From Actinoplanes xinjiangensis (GTDB lineage: Bacteria; Actinomycetota; Actinomycetes; Mycobacteriales; Micromonosporaceae), in contig NZ_QGGR01000009.1 of assembly GCF_003148685.1 (NCBI RefSeq), positions 294,973 through 358,972 of the forward strand: a stretch of 64,000 bases of DNA. Direction: 5' to 3'. Positions within the stretch are counted from its first letter, which is position 1. Each line of letters opens with the position of its first letter. The notes below the pieces were generated by a model. It searched no databases. It had not been told where the DNA came from and saw only the letters and a program-made list of their open reading frames with translations. The translations under genes and the position numbers were made by a program. Of the stretch, positions 25,306 to 34,519 are shown one piece after another.

Positions 25306-26088
25306 CTAAGGGAGGTGGACGGTGACCTGGCCGTCCGCGGTGACCTCGATGCGGGGGTTGAGCGGCGTCGCGGCGTCGCGGTGTGCCGACGCGGCGACCA
25401 CGTCGGGGATGGTGGGGCAGGCGGCGATCTGGTCGAGGGTCCGGCGGGTGGGTGGCAGCATCGGCAGGTCGCCGGCGGACGGCGCGATCCACGCGGTGCC
25501 CTCGGCCTCGCCCGAGACGTCGCGGGCGGTCTGGGCGTCCGGGAGCAGGGCTGCGAAGAACCACGTGTCGTAGCGGCGGGGTTCGAAGTCCGGCGTGATC
25601 CAGCGGGCCCAGGGGAACAGCAGATCGTCGCGCAGCCGCAGGCCGCGGCGGGCCAGCAGATCGGTCATGGTGAGTTCGTGGCGCGCGACGGCGGCCCGGT
25701 CGGCCTCCCAGTCGGGGGTGCCGGTGGCGGTGACGGTGCGGTCGGGTTCGGCGAGCGGGCCGGCCAGCAGGATGCCGGCCTCCTCGAACAGTTCGCGGGC
25801 GGCGGCGCCGACGACGGCCCGTGCCTGGTCGTCGGGTACGCCGAGACGTTCGGACCAGTCGGTACGGATCGTCGACGGGCTGTCGGAGGGGTCGACGACG
25901 CCGCCGGGGAAGGCGTAGACACCGCCGAAGACCATGGTGGAGGCGCGGCGCAGGACGTACACCTGGAAGCCGTCGCCGTGCGGGCGCAGCAGCACCACGG
26001 TCGCGGCCGGACGGGCCTCGGCCGGTGGGCCGGTGAACTCGCGGGCGCGCTGTGACATGGCGGGCGGAAGCTGCATCGAGTCGGTCAC
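25306..26088 (-). CDS. NUDIX hydrolase
   Basis: 260 residues. After a short N-terminal tail comes the Nudix fold: 'ATVVLLRPHGDGFQVYVLRR', then the box GG-VVDP with a long insertion and 'AARELFEEAGILLAG', which supplies the metal-binding REUxEE residues. Long insertions and a C-terminal extension place it with the NUDT19-like/RU2-type CoA or nucleotide pyrophosphatases, but the substrate is not clear. The first ATG gives 260 residues; the ATG six codons later is possible. Confidence 0.88.
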   Translation of the reverse strand: MTDSMQLPPAMSQRAREFTGPPAEARPAATVVLLRPHGDGFQVYVLRRASTMVFGGVYAFPGGVVDPSDSPSTIRTDWSERLGVPDDQARAVVGAAARELFEEAGILLAGPLAEPDRTVTATGTPDWEADRAAVARHELTMTDLLARRGLRLRDDLLFPWARWITPDFEPRRYDTWFFAALLPDAQTARDVSGEAEGTAWIAPSAGDLPMLPPTRRTLDQIAACPTIPDVVAASAHRDAATPLNPRIEVTADGQVTVHLP

Positions 26089-26169
26089 CGCCTGATCCTG
26101 GCACCGGAGGGCGGTCAGGTCACGGACGATCGTGCCTCCGGGCGCGGTCCGGGCGATACGGTAGCGATC

Positions 26170-27147
26170 ATGATGGGACAGAAGGTGCGCTGGGGGATTC
26201 TCGGCCCCGGCGGGATCGCCAGCACATTCGCCGCGGATCTACCGCTCGTGGCGGGCGCCGAGTTGGCCGCGGTGGGCTCTCGGAACCTGGCGAGCGCGCA
26301 GGCGTTCGCGGAGCGGCACGGTTTCGCGCGGGCGTACGGCTCCTACGCGGAGCTGGCCGCCGACGACGGCGTCGACGTGATCTACGTGGCCACGCCGCAC
26401 GCGTTCCACCTGGAGGCGGCGCTGCTCTGCATCGAGGCGGGCAAAGCGGTCCTGGTGGAGAAGCCGATCAGCCTGGACCTGCCGTCGGCGGCACTGATCG
26501 TCGAGGCGGCGCACACCCGCGGGGTGTTCCTGATGGAGGCCATGTGGATGCGCTGCAACCCGGCCATCCGGCGGATCGCCCAGCTGGTCGCCGAGGGCGC
26601 CATCGGGGACGTCAGTGCCATCCACGCCGACTTCGGGTTGCAGGGGCCGTTCGAGGCGTCGCACCGGCTGCGTGATCCGGCGCTGGGTGGCGGCGCGCTG
26701 CTCGACCTGGGTGTCTACCCGATCCACCTGGCGCACACCATCCTGGGCGTGCCGGCGTCGGCCCAGGCGTGGGCGCACCTGACCCCGGAGGGGGTCGACG
26801 AGAACACCGGTGTGCTGCTCGGCTACGCGTCGGGGGCGGTGGCCGCACTGACCTGCAGCATCAACGGCGCCAGCCGGAACGCGGCGACGATCACCGGTAC
26901 GGCCGGGCGGATCGATCTGCCGGCCGGCTTCTTCGTGCCGCGCTCGTTCACGCTGCACCGGCCGGACACGGCGCCGGAGACGTTCGAGTTCCCGTTCGAG
27001 GGCAGCGGTTACCAGTACGAGGCCGCCGAGGTGCAGCGTGCCCTGCTGGCCGGTGAACTGGAGAGCCCGATCGTTTCGCACCACACCACCCTCGAGGTGA
27101 TGGCCCTGCTGGACGCCCTGCGCGAGCAGATCGGCGTCACCTACTGA
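26170..27147 (+). CDS. Gfo/Idh/MocA family oxidoreductase
   Basis: 325 residues. An N-terminal Rossmann domain ('WGILGPGGIASTFAADL') binds NAD(P), 'ATPHAFHLEAAL' and 'EKPISLD' follow, the Lys of EKP being the usual catalytic residue. The C-terminal alpha/beta domain binds a sugar or polyol. The pattern is close to trans-1,2-dihydrobenzene-1,2-diol dehydrogenase-like and xylose dehydrogenase-like members, so a sugar substrate is likely but not shown. Monocistronic, ended by a strong hairpin. Confidence 0.9.
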   Translation: MMGQKVRWGILGPGGIASTFAADLPLVAGAELAAVGSRNLASAQAFAERHGFARAYGSYAELAADDGVDVIYVATPHAFHLEAALLCIEAGKAVLVEKPISLDLPSAALIVEAAHTRGVFLMEAMWMRCNPAIRRIAQLVAEGAIGDVSAIHADFGLQGPFEASHRLRDPALGGGALLDLGVYPIHLAHTILGVPASAQAWAHLTPEGVDENTGVLLGYASGAVAALTCSINGASRNAATITGTAGRIDLPAGFFVPRSFTLHRPDTAPETFEFPFEGSGYQYEAAEVQRALLAGELESPIVSHHTTLEVMALLDALREQIGVTY

Positions 27148-27154
27148 CCGACCG

Positions 27155-27186
27155 GGTGTGGGAGGGGCCACGGCCCCTCCCACACC
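27155..27186. terminator. Bidirectional hairpin terminator
   Basis: A 15-bp perfect stem (27155-27169 with 27172-27186) with arms GGTGTGGGAGGGGCC and the complement. It closes the rightward oxidoreductase gene and the long leftward lanthipeptide operon. Confidence 0.85.
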
Positions 27187-27192
27187 TTCGGG

Positions 27193-27858
27193 TCAGGTCG
27201 CCGCGGCGGCCACCGCGGCCGCGTTCATCTCGACGTCCGTCCACACCAGCTTGACCGCCTCCCGGACGGCGTCGTCGGCGGGGTTCCGCGAGACGATCGC
27301 GTCGGCACGGGCCTTGAGTTCGGCCTTGTCACCGCCGACCACCTTCGGCAGCGACTTCACCGAGTGCAGCAGGGCGATCAGCGAGGCGGTACGCGAGTCG
27401 GGCTCGGCGCCCTGATGCAGCGCGGCGGCCAGGTCCCGGCGCAGCGCGGCCTCGTTCTCGGTGTCCGCGGCCGGGAAGCTGGTGAGCTTGAAGATGCCGA
27501 GGACCCGGGTCCGGTCGTGGCGCAGGATGCCCCGCTCCACCAGACGCTCGATGACCGCCTTCCGGTTGCCCTTGACCAGCGCCTCCACCGCCTTCTTCAG
27601 GGTTCGTGGCTTCTCCGCGACGGTCGCCAGGGCGGCGTCGAGGAGCGGGTCGCCGGTCGGGGTGCGGTCGGTGACGATCGCCGCGCGCTTCTTGCCGTCG
27701 CGGCCCTCCGGCTCGCCCGGCACCACCCGGCCGAGGCGGATCAGGTCGAGCAGGAGCGCGCCCGCGATCACCGAGTCCAGGTAGGTCTGGTTGATCACCG
27801 AGCGGCCGGTCTTGTCGTCGAAGACCAACTGCAGGACGTCTTCAGCGAGTGTGCTCAT
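27193..27858 (-). CDS. GPP34 (GOLPH3/Vps74-like) family protein
   Basis: 221 residues with the GPP34 fold: 'LAEDVLQLVFDDKTGR' at the start, then 'LDSVIAGALLLDLIRLGRV', 'DPLLDAALATVA', and 'LVERGILRHDRTRVLGIF'. Eukaryotic members bind phosphatidylinositol 4-phosphate at the Golgi. Bacterial ones are common in actinobacteria and of unknown function, presumably peripheral on membranes. Its ATG overlaps the stop of the M16 protease gene (ATGA), so it is the last translated product of the lanthipeptide operon. Whether it serves the pathway or is a chance neighbour is open. Confidence 0.9.
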   Translation of the reverse strand: MSTLAEDVLQLVFDDKTGRSVINQTYLDSVIAGALLLDLIRLGRVVPGEPEGRDGKKRAAIVTDRTPTGDPLLDAALATVAEKPRTLKKAVEALVKGNRKAVIERLVERGILRHDRTRVLGIFKLTSFPAADTENEAALRRDLAAALHQGAEPDSRTASLIALLHSVKSLPKVVGGDKAELKARADAIVSRNPADDAVREAVKLVWTDVEMNAAAVAAAAT

Positions 27859-30248
27859 CGTTCGGCTCCTTCGAAATCGGGGGACAGGACACGTACGGAT
27901 TCGGCGGGGCCGTCTACCACAATGCACGATTCGGTCGAGCCGTACAGGATTCGGGCGGCCTCCGCGACCTCCTCGGCGGGCACCTTGCCCAGCAGGCCCG
28001 GAAGTTGTTGCAGCCAGCGGGCGTCGCGCCCGCCGGAGACCAGAGTGGACAGCAGGTCGGCGAAGGTCGCCGGGCTGTCGAACGCGGCCAGCAGCTGGGC
28101 CGCGCAGTATTCACGGAGTGGATCGATCTCGGCGGCGGTGAGCGGCTCGTCGTGCAGCCGCTGCCGTTCGGCGGCCAGATCGTCGAGCGCGCCGGCCAGC
28201 TGATCCGGTGCGCATTCGGCCCGGACGTACGCGCGGGCGAAGTTCCCGACCACGTCCCGGCCGGTACGCGCGTGATAGTCACCGAGCGTGGCACGGGCCG
28301 GGACACGGGCGTCCGGGCCGCCGCCGACCACCGCCGCGGCGAGGAAGCGGGCCGCCTCGGACGGGCCGCCGTCCGGCTCGGCGACACTCACGGTGATGTG
28401 GACGCGGGTCGCACCGTCCCGGCTCAGGACGAGCGTGCCGGGCCGGGCGGTACCGGGGCGCGGGGCCGGGACGGCGTCCGCCCGGTCGAGGACGGCCGCG
28501 GCTTCGAGGACCGCCCGCGGGTCGGCGCCGACCACGGTCAGGACACCGGCGGACAGCGGCGGGACGAACGGGCCGGGCCCGGGCGTGCCGAGCCAGTGCC
28601 GGCGCAGCGCGATGTCCATCTCGTGTTCCGGGTTCGCGGTGGTGAACGCGGGGGCCGGACCGGCCGGTACGTCCAGCACGGCGCCGAAGAGGTCGAGCAG
28701 TTCGCCGGCGCGGTGCCGGGGAACGTACCCGCTGAGGTCCAGCCAGTGCGCGTCGGCGGTGACAGTGAGGGCGCCGCCGAGACGTTCGGCCAGCGGGGCG
28801 CGGGTGGCCGCGGAGCGTACCCAGGCGCCGACCGCGGACGGGTCGAAGTCGCCGACCGGCAGCCGCAGGCGGGCCTCGGCGAGCGGGGCCCGGCCGTCCG
28901 GGGCGGCCACCACGTGCAGCCCCCGGGGGAGTACCCGGTCGCGTACCGGGCCGAGATCGGGGGTCAGCTGGGGGCCGGGCGCGGGCAGCGGACGGGCTCC
29001 GGGCCGGGGTCGCGGCGTGACGACCGCCGGGGCCATCACCAGCGCGGCGTGCGGCCGGCCGGCCAGCCGCCGGGCGGTGGCGGCGACCGTCTCCGGAGTG
29101 AGCGCACCGAGCGCGCCGGGGATTCGGGCCAGCAGGCCGGGGTCGTCGAAGAGCAGCGCGAACCGGCCGAGCGCCCGGGCGTGCTCGCCGATGTCGGCGT
29201 GCTTGCGGTGGTGTTCGGCGACGAGCAGCGGCACGACGTGGCGGACCGCGCCGGCCACCGCGCCCGGCTCGCCCCAGCCCTGCCAGAGCGCCCGCAGGTC
29301 GTCGATCACCCGGTCCGGCTCCCGGTCCGGGGCTAGCAGGCCCGCGGTGATCAGCACGTCGGGGGTACGCGCGTCGAATCCGCCGAAGAAGCCGCAGCCC
29401 GCGGAGAGGCTGTGCAGGCCGAGCCGGGCGCCGTGCCGGGCGGTGATCCGGCCCAGCACCAGGTGGGCCAGGTAGCCCTCCAGGTCCTGTTCCGGGCCGG
29501 GCAGCGGGTGGCCGAGGGCGAGGGCGGTGAGCGGGATGCCGGGGCGGGTCGTGGTGAGCCGGCGGTCCGCGGTCAGCGCCGGTGCGGGATTCTCCGGCAC
29601 GGTCGGCGCGGGGCGCGGCGGGATGTCGCCGAAGTGCCGCTCGACCAGGGCCTCGACGTGGTCCGGGTCGACGTCGCCGGCCACCGTGAGAACGGCGTTG
29701 CCGGGTGTGTAGTGGGCGTCGAAGAAGTCCTCGACCCGGTCCAGGGTGACCTCGGCGAGGCGGCTCGGCTCGCCGTACCCGTCATGGGCGTCGGCGTGCC
29801 CGTCGAAGAGCGCCGACGGCAGCAGCGGCCAGGGGAAACCGCCGTACGGCCGGCCCCGCAGCGCCTCGTCGATCTCGGTGCCGACGCCCTCGATCTGCTC
29901 GGCCAGCCCGGCCGCGGTGAACCGGGGCGACCGCATCCGGTCGGCCTCGGCGAACAGCGAGGCCTCCAGGGCGACCAGCGGTGTCACCTGGTAGTAGTCG
30001 GTGTAGTCCTGGTGGGTGGTGCCGTTGGCGGCGCCGCCCCAGCGTTTGATGTGGTCGTAGAAGCGGCCGTCGGGCAGGCTCGCGCTGCCCCGGAACATCA
30101 GGTGCTCGAAGAGGTGGGCCAGGCCCTCCTGCCCCGGGCGCTCCGAGCGGAAACCGACGCCGTAGTGCAGGGCGATCCCGGTGCGCAGCGCGCCGGGCAC
30201 GTGCACGATCTGAAGACGAAGACCATTGCCGAGAGTACGGGTACGCAT
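27855..30248 (-). CDS. M16 family metalloprotease, fused two-half form
   Basis: 797 residues with two M16 halves in one chain. The N-terminal half has the inverted zinc motif HLFEH (H45, E48, H49) and the distal Glu in 'EGVGTEIDEAL' (E125 or E128), so it should be active. The C-terminal half lacks HxxEH, as in inactive partner domains. M16 enzymes often remove leader peptides in RiPP pathways, so this is the best candidate leader peptidase. The ATG at 30248 follows GAAAGGG; a TTG six codons earlier is possible. It starts 14 bases after the degenerate APH gene and overlaps GPP34. Confidence 0.9.
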   Translation of the reverse strand: MRTRTLGNGLRLQIVHVPGALRTGIALHYGVGFRSERPGQEGLAHLFEHLMFRGSASLPDGRFYDHIKRWGGAANGTTHQDYTDYYQVTPLVALEASLFAEADRMRSPRFTAAGLAEQIEGVGTEIDEALRGRPYGGFPWPLLPSALFDGHADAHDGYGEPSRLAEVTLDRVEDFFDAHYTPGNAVLTVAGDVDPDHVEALVERHFGDIPPRPAPTVPENPAPALTADRRLTTTRPGIPLTALALGHPLPGPEQDLEGYLAHLVLGRITARHGARLGLHSLSAGCGFFGGFDARTPDVLITAGLLAPDREPDRVIDDLRALWQGWGEPGAVAGAVRHVVPLLVAEHHRKHADIGEHARALGRFALLFDDPGLLARIPGALGALTPETVAATARRLAGRPHAALVMAPAVVTPRPRPGARPLPAPGPQLTPDLGPVRDRVLPRGLHVVAAPDGRAPLAEARLRLPVGDFDPSAVGAWVRSAATRAPLAERLGGALTVTADAHWLDLSGYVPRHRAGELLDLFGAVLDVPAGPAPAFTTANPEHEMDIALRRHWLGTPGPGPFVPPLSAGVLTVVGADPRAVLEAAAVLDRADAVPAPRPGTARPGTLVLSRDGATRVHITVSVAEPDGGPSEAARFLAAAVVGGGPDARVPARATLGDYHARTGRDVVGNFARAYVRAECAPDQLAGALDDLAAERQRLHDEPLTAAEIDPLREYCAAQLLAAFDSPATFADLLSTLVSGGRDARWLQQLPGLLGKVPAEEVAEAARILYGSTESCIVVDGPAESVRVLSPDFEGAER

Positions 30249-30262
30249 CGAACTGCCCTTTC

Positions 30263-31159
30263 TCAAGAGGGGTCGGAGGCCAGCCCGACCAGGAAGGCGA
30301 CGAAGCCGGCGTAGTGGTCGAACCCGGCCTGGAACCAGTCGACGTACGAGGCGATGTCGTGGACGTGCAGGAGGATCCGGAGGACGGCGATCATCGGCCA
30401 GTCGGTGCCCAGGTCACGGCCGTACCCGTCGAGGAGGGCCTGGATCAGCCGCTGCCAGGAGGGGCCGTCGCCGCCCAGTTGCCAGCGCAGCTCGACCAGT
30501 TCGCCGATCACCCAGCCGACGTCCATCCGCCAGTCGCCGACGGCCAGGTCCTCGCCGGTGAGCAGGACGTCACCCTGCGCCGAGCCGACGATCATCGCGC
30601 CCAGCCCGGCGGCCCCGTGCACCAGGCCGGTCTGCCCGGCGGAGAGCCGCTCGTAGTGGTCGCGTACCAGCGCCCAGCCGGCCGGGCCCAGGCGGCGGCG
30701 GACCACCGCCTCGGCGTATGCCGGGTAGGCCTGCCGGTGGCGGCCGGACAGCCAGTCGCCGAGCCGGTCCAGCCCGGGCGGGCGTTCGCCGGCCAGCTCG
30801 GCCGGCGCCGGCACCGCGTGCACTGCCCGCAGAAGCCGGCCCAGGCTGCGCACCGGTTCCACCAGCTCGGGCACCGGACCGCGGGCCAGTAGCGCCTTGG
30901 CGACCGTCTCGCCACCGTCCACGTAGTAGACCCGGGCGTCGCCGCGGGGTCGGGCCAGCGCCAGCCGGGCGTCGCCGGGAACCCGGATCCGGGCCAGTGT
31001 GCGATGCAGACCGGGCGTCGGCGGCACGAACGGGCGAGGGGCCCGGGGGCCGGGCAGCCGGCGTCGCACGCCGATGCCGCCCGGTCCACGTACCTCGACG
31101 GTCCGCAGCAGTGCCGTGCCCCGTTCCCCGGCGTGCCGGGGGGAGGTGTCGATGCTCAT
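30263..31159 (-). CDS. Degenerate aminoglycoside-phosphotransferase-fold protein
   Basis: 298 residues. The C-terminal part follows the APH fold ('LVHGAAGLGAMIVG', then 'LAVGDWRMDVGWVIGELVEL'), but the catalytic motif HGDxxxxN reads HGAAGLGAM. Both the catalytic Asp and the metal-binding Asn are gone, and no ATP-site lysine is evident in the N-lobe. It is therefore probably a pseudokinase. It sits between the decarboxylase (4-base overlap) and the protease, inside the lanthipeptide operon. It could be the third synthetase component (the LxmX position) or a precursor-binding scaffold; both are inference. Confidence 0.72.
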   Translation of the reverse strand: MSIDTSPRHAGERGTALLRTVEVRGPGGIGVRRRLPGPRAPRPFVPPTPGLHRTLARIRVPGDARLALARPRGDARVYYVDGGETVAKALLARGPVPELVEPVRSLGRLLRAVHAVPAPAELAGERPPGLDRLGDWLSGRHRQAYPAYAEAVVRRRLGPAGWALVRDHYERLSAGQTGLVHGAAGLGAMIVGSAQGDVLLTGEDLAVGDWRMDVGWVIGELVELRWQLGGDGPSWQRLIQALLDGYGRDLGTDWPMIAVLRILLHVHDIASYVDWFQAGFDHYAGFVAFLVGLASDPS

Positions 31160-31773
31160 GACGGCACCGTCCGGACCACCGGTGTGACCAGCCGCAGCCG
31201 GTGCTCGGCGAGATGCTCCAGCACCTCGGGCAGCGGCGGCGGGGCCCATGCCTCGGCTCGCCCGGTGGTCAGGCTGACTCCGGTCTGCGGCGCCACCAGC
31301 ACGATGTTCTCCCTGGTGGAGAGCGTGCTCCAATGTGACCGGAAGGCGGCACTGAACATGCCGCCGGGCGGCAGCGCCGGCGCGATCACGATCGGCGCCG
31401 CAGTGCACTGGGCGGCCAGCAGTGCCGGCGAGTCGGCCAGGCCCAGGGCGAGCCGGGCGATGAAGTGCAGGGTGGCCGGGTAGACGACGAACGCCTCGGC
31501 CCACTCGCCCAGCTCCACGTGGCGGGCCCGGTGCTCGTCCGGCGGCCATTCGTCGATGAGCACCTCACCGTGGGTGCGCCCGGCCAGCGCGGCCCGGGTC
31601 ACGAAGCGCTGGGCGCTGCGGGTCACCACGGTGGTCACCTGGAGCTCGGGGTATTGGGTCCGCAGCCACGACACCCAGAACGGCATGCCCGCGGCGGCGG
31701 CCGATCCGGTGACCACCAGCACCAGTCGCTGGATGTCCAGCACGGGCACCTGCGGTCCGGCGAGATCGGTCAT
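31156..31773 (-). CDS. HFCD flavoprotein, LanD-like peptidyl-cysteine decarboxylase
   Basis: 205 residues of the homo-oligomeric flavin-containing Cys decarboxylase family (EpiD, MrsD, CypD, TvaF). It has the 'LVLVVTGSAAAAGMPFWVSW' nucleotide-binding start, 'FVVYPATLHFIARLALGLADS' (the PASANT-like region) and 'PGGMF' near the substrate clamp. Such enzymes oxidatively decarboxylate a C-terminal Cys to a thioenol, which then forms an aminovinyl-cysteine ring. All four precursors in this cluster end in Cys. It overlaps both neighbours by 4 bases (ATGA), showing tight coupling. Confidence 0.9.
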   Translation of the reverse strand: MTDLAGPQVPVLDIQRLVLVVTGSAAAAGMPFWVSWLRTQYPELQVTTVVTRSAQRFVTRAALAGRTHGEVLIDEWPPDEHRARHVELGEWAEAFVVYPATLHFIARLALGLADSPALLAAQCTAAPIVIAPALPPGGMFSAAFRSHWSTLSTRENIVLVAPQTGVSLTTGRAEAWAPPPLPEVLEHLAEHRLRLVTPVVRTVPS

Positions 31774-32732
31774 GACGACACCTCCCTCAGTACCTTCTCC
31801 AACTCCTCCAAAGCGGGCTTCACACCGAACCGGGCGTACGTCGCGGTGGTGTTCAGGACGATCTCGTCGACTCCGGCGTCGGCGAACTCGCGCAGCCGGT
31901 CGGCGACCTGCCCGGAGGTCCCGGCGAGGAACGCCCCGCCCTTGAGGACCTGTTCGGCTGCGGTCCGCGGATCCGCGGTGTCGACGTGGATGCCACTGCG
32001 GCTGAGCATGTCCCGGTAGTGCGGGAGCGACAGGTGCCCGGAGTTGGCGGTCAGCACCGCGTCACGCGGGTCCGATCCGGGCCGGTCCAGGGCGATCGGC
32101 ACGATCGCCACCACCCGTGGGGTGGGCCGCCCGGCCGACTCGGCGCCCTCCCGCAGCGCCGGGATCACGGTGTCCCTCAGGTACGACGCCGGCGTCAGCC
32201 AGGTGATCGCCACGTCGGCGGTCTCGCCGGCCACCCGTGCCATGCCCGGCCGGAGCACGCCCAGGCCGACCTCGACCGGCGGGCGGGGCACTCTGGTCAG
32301 CCGGGCCTTGCAGGTGAAGAACTCGCCGGGCGGCGGTGCCGGCTCACCGTCGAGCAGGCCCCGGACGATGGTGACGTACTCCCGGACGGCCCGGAGCTGG
32401 CTGCGGTACGGCGCACCGAGCAGCCCCTCCTGCAGGACCGTGGCCCCCGGCCCGAATCCGGCGACCACCGGGTGCCCCATCGTGACGGCCAGGGACTGGG
32501 CCTGTATCGCGGCGTCGTACGGGTGACGGAACGGCATGAGCGTCACGCCCAGCCCGACCGGCATCCGGAACCCGCTGGCGGCGAGGTGGGTGAAGGTGTG
32601 GTGCGGCTCGTGCAGGGTCGCCTGTCCCTGCCACAGCCGGTGGGCGGAACTCCACTGGGCGAAGGCGCCGAAGGGCAGCGCCTGCTCGGGGCGGGTGGGT
32701 GCGAACGGCATCAGGATGGAATAGGTGCTCAT
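31770..32732 (-). CDS. LLM class F420/flavin-dependent oxidoreductase (LxmJ-like)
   Basis: 320 residues of the luciferase-like TIM-barrel family: 'FRMPVGLGVTLMPFRHPYDAAIQAQSLA', 'GHPVVAGFGPGA', 'PPVEVGLGVLRPGMARVAGETAD'. In class V lanthipeptides (lexapeptide) an F420H2-dependent LLM enzyme reduces dehydroalanine to D-alanine. Its place between decarboxylase and exporter supports the same role here. F420 rather than FMN as cofactor is inferred from that parallel. It overlaps the decarboxylase start by 4 bases. Confidence 0.88.
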   Translation of the reverse strand: MSTYSILMPFAPTRPEQALPFGAFAQWSSAHRLWQGQATLHEPHHTFTHLAASGFRMPVGLGVTLMPFRHPYDAAIQAQSLAVTMGHPVVAGFGPGATVLQEGLLGAPYRSQLRAVREYVTIVRGLLDGEPAPPPGEFFTCKARLTRVPRPPVEVGLGVLRPGMARVAGETADVAITWLTPASYLRDTVIPALREGAESAGRPTPRVVAIVPIALDRPGSDPRDAVLTANSGHLSLPHYRDMLSRSGIHVDTADPRTAAEQVLKGGAFLAGTSGQVADRLREFADAGVDEIVLNTTATYARFGVKPALEELEKVLREVSS

Positions 32733-32748
32733 CGGAATCCTCCCGGGC

Positions 32749-34491
32749 TCACGCGTGGGCCAGCGCTTGCGCGTCGACCAGTTCGGTGTAGCGCTCGCAG
32801 CGGTTCAGCAGCTCCTGGTGGCTGCCCTGATCGGCGACCCGGCCGTTGTCCAGGACGATCACGTGGTCGGCCTCCCGCACGGTGGAGAGCCGGTGTGCGA
32901 CGACCAGGACCGCACGGTCGGTGGCCAGCTCGTCGACGACCTCGCGGAGCCGGTGTTCGTTGACGCCGTCCAGGTGCGAGGTGGGCTCGTCCAGCAGGAT
33001 CAGGCGGGAGCCGGAGAGCAGCGCCCGGGCCAGGGCGAGCCGCTGGCGCTGGCCGCCGGAGAGGTCGACCTCACCGCCGAGGACCGTGTCCAGGCCGTCC
33101 GGCAGGTGGCCGATCTCGTCGAGCAGTCCCACCCGGTCCAGGGCGGCCCGCAGCTCGGCGTCGTCGGCCGGGTGCTCCGAACCCAGCGTCAGGTTGGTAC
33201 GGATGCTGTCCGGCAGCAGGGTCGCCGCCTGGTCCACATAGGCCATCTCGGACCGCAGCCGGTCGAGTCGCCAGCTGTGCACCGGCTCGCCGAAGACCGA
33301 GATCCGGCCCTGCTCGGCGGAGAGGAAACGGAGGATCAGGTTCAGCGCCGTGCTCTTGCCCGAGCCGGAGAGGCCGATGACCGCGGTGAGGCCACGGGCC
33401 GGTACGGCGAAGGAGACGTCACGCAGGACGGGTCGTGCGTCGTACCCCGCGGTGACCTGGTCGAACTCGACGGCGGAGGCGGAGGCGGGCCGGACCGGGC
33501 GCGGCGACGCCGGGACGATGACGTCGGCCAGGTCGTCGCGGTCCTCCCGGGGCAGGGCGAAGATCTCGTCGAACCGCTCCCGGGCGGCCAGGCCCATCTG
33601 CAGGCCGGTCACCCCGGACGCGGCCATCAGCAGCGGCGCGGCGAGCTGGAGGAGGTAGAGCAGGAAGGAGACGAAGGTGGCCAGGGTCAGGTGCCCGCTG
33701 AGCAGCCGGGCGCCACCGCCGATCACCACCGCCGCCAGCGCGATCTGCTGACCCAGGTTGATCACCGGGACCATCAGCGACTCCATCCGCGCGGCCTTGG
33801 TCTCCAGGTCACGCAGCCGGGCGGCGCTCTCGGCGAGCTGCTCCCCGACGATCGCCTCGGCGCGGTTCGCCTTGATCACGGTGATCGCCTCGATCACGCT
33901 GACGAACCGCTGCACGAAGCCGCCGACCTCGATCTGCACGTTCTGGTAGGTGCTGCGCAGCCGGCGCACCACGACCACCACGATCGTCGCCGCCACCGCG
34001 AACGCGGCGAGCGTGATCAGCAGCAGGACCCAGTCCAGCAGGCCCATGATGATCAGCGTGCCGAGCAGGGTGACCCCGGCCATCGGCAGCTGGATCGGAC
34101 CGATGTCGATGAGGGCCTTCAGCCGGGCGGCGTCCATGGTGAGCCGTGCGGCGAGGTTGCCGCTGCCCTGACGGCGGATGTCGGCCATCCGCAGTCGCAG
34201 CGAGTGGTCCACGGTGCGGACCCGCAACCGGTAGATCAACTGCTGGCCCATCCGGCCCAGCAGAAAGGTGGCCAGGGCGCCGGCCGCGGCGGTGCCGAGT
34301 CCGGTCGCGATGAGCAGCCCGGTCAGCCCGAGCAGCGCCTCGTCCGACTGAATCGCCGCGACCAGCCGGCCGACCAGCATCGGTACGGCCAGTGACGAGC
34401 TGGTGGAGACGAGAACCAGAATCGCGATCAGCGCCACCTGGATCCCGCGGCCGCGGGTCAGTTCCCGGAGAATCTTGAGCCGTTCGGGCAT
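32749..34491 (-). CDS. ABC half-exporter (fused permease-ATPase)
   Basis: 580 residues: six membrane helices in the first 310, then an ATPase domain with Walker A GLSGSGKS, Q-loop 'YVDQAATLLPDSI', signature LSGGQRQR and Walker B 'RLILLDEPTSHLD'. There is no N-terminal C39 peptidase domain, so it does not cut leaders itself. It works as a homodimer and probably exports the modified peptide or gives immunity. It is the first of two export systems in this operon. Confidence 0.93.
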   Translation of the reverse strand: MPERLKILRELTRGRGIQVALIAILVLVSTSSSLAVPMLVGRLVAAIQSDEALLGLTGLLIATGLGTAAAGALATFLLGRMGQQLIYRLRVRTVDHSLRLRMADIRRQGSGNLAARLTMDAARLKALIDIGPIQLPMAGVTLLGTLIIMGLLDWVLLLITLAAFAVAATIVVVVVRRLRSTYQNVQIEVGGFVQRFVSVIEAITVIKANRAEAIVGEQLAESAARLRDLETKAARMESLMVPVINLGQQIALAAVVIGGGARLLSGHLTLATFVSFLLYLLQLAAPLLMAASGVTGLQMGLAARERFDEIFALPREDRDDLADVIVPASPRPVRPASASAVEFDQVTAGYDARPVLRDVSFAVPARGLTAVIGLSGSGKSTALNLILRFLSAEQGRISVFGEPVHSWRLDRLRSEMAYVDQAATLLPDSIRTNLTLGSEHPADDAELRAALDRVGLLDEIGHLPDGLDTVLGGEVDLSGGQRQRLALARALLSGSRLILLDEPTSHLDGVNEHRLREVVDELATDRAVLVVAHRLSTVREADHVIVLDNGRVADQGSHQELLNRCERYTELVDAQALAHA

Positions 34492-34519
34492 GACGACGGT
34501 CCTTCCTGTGTGAGGGGTG

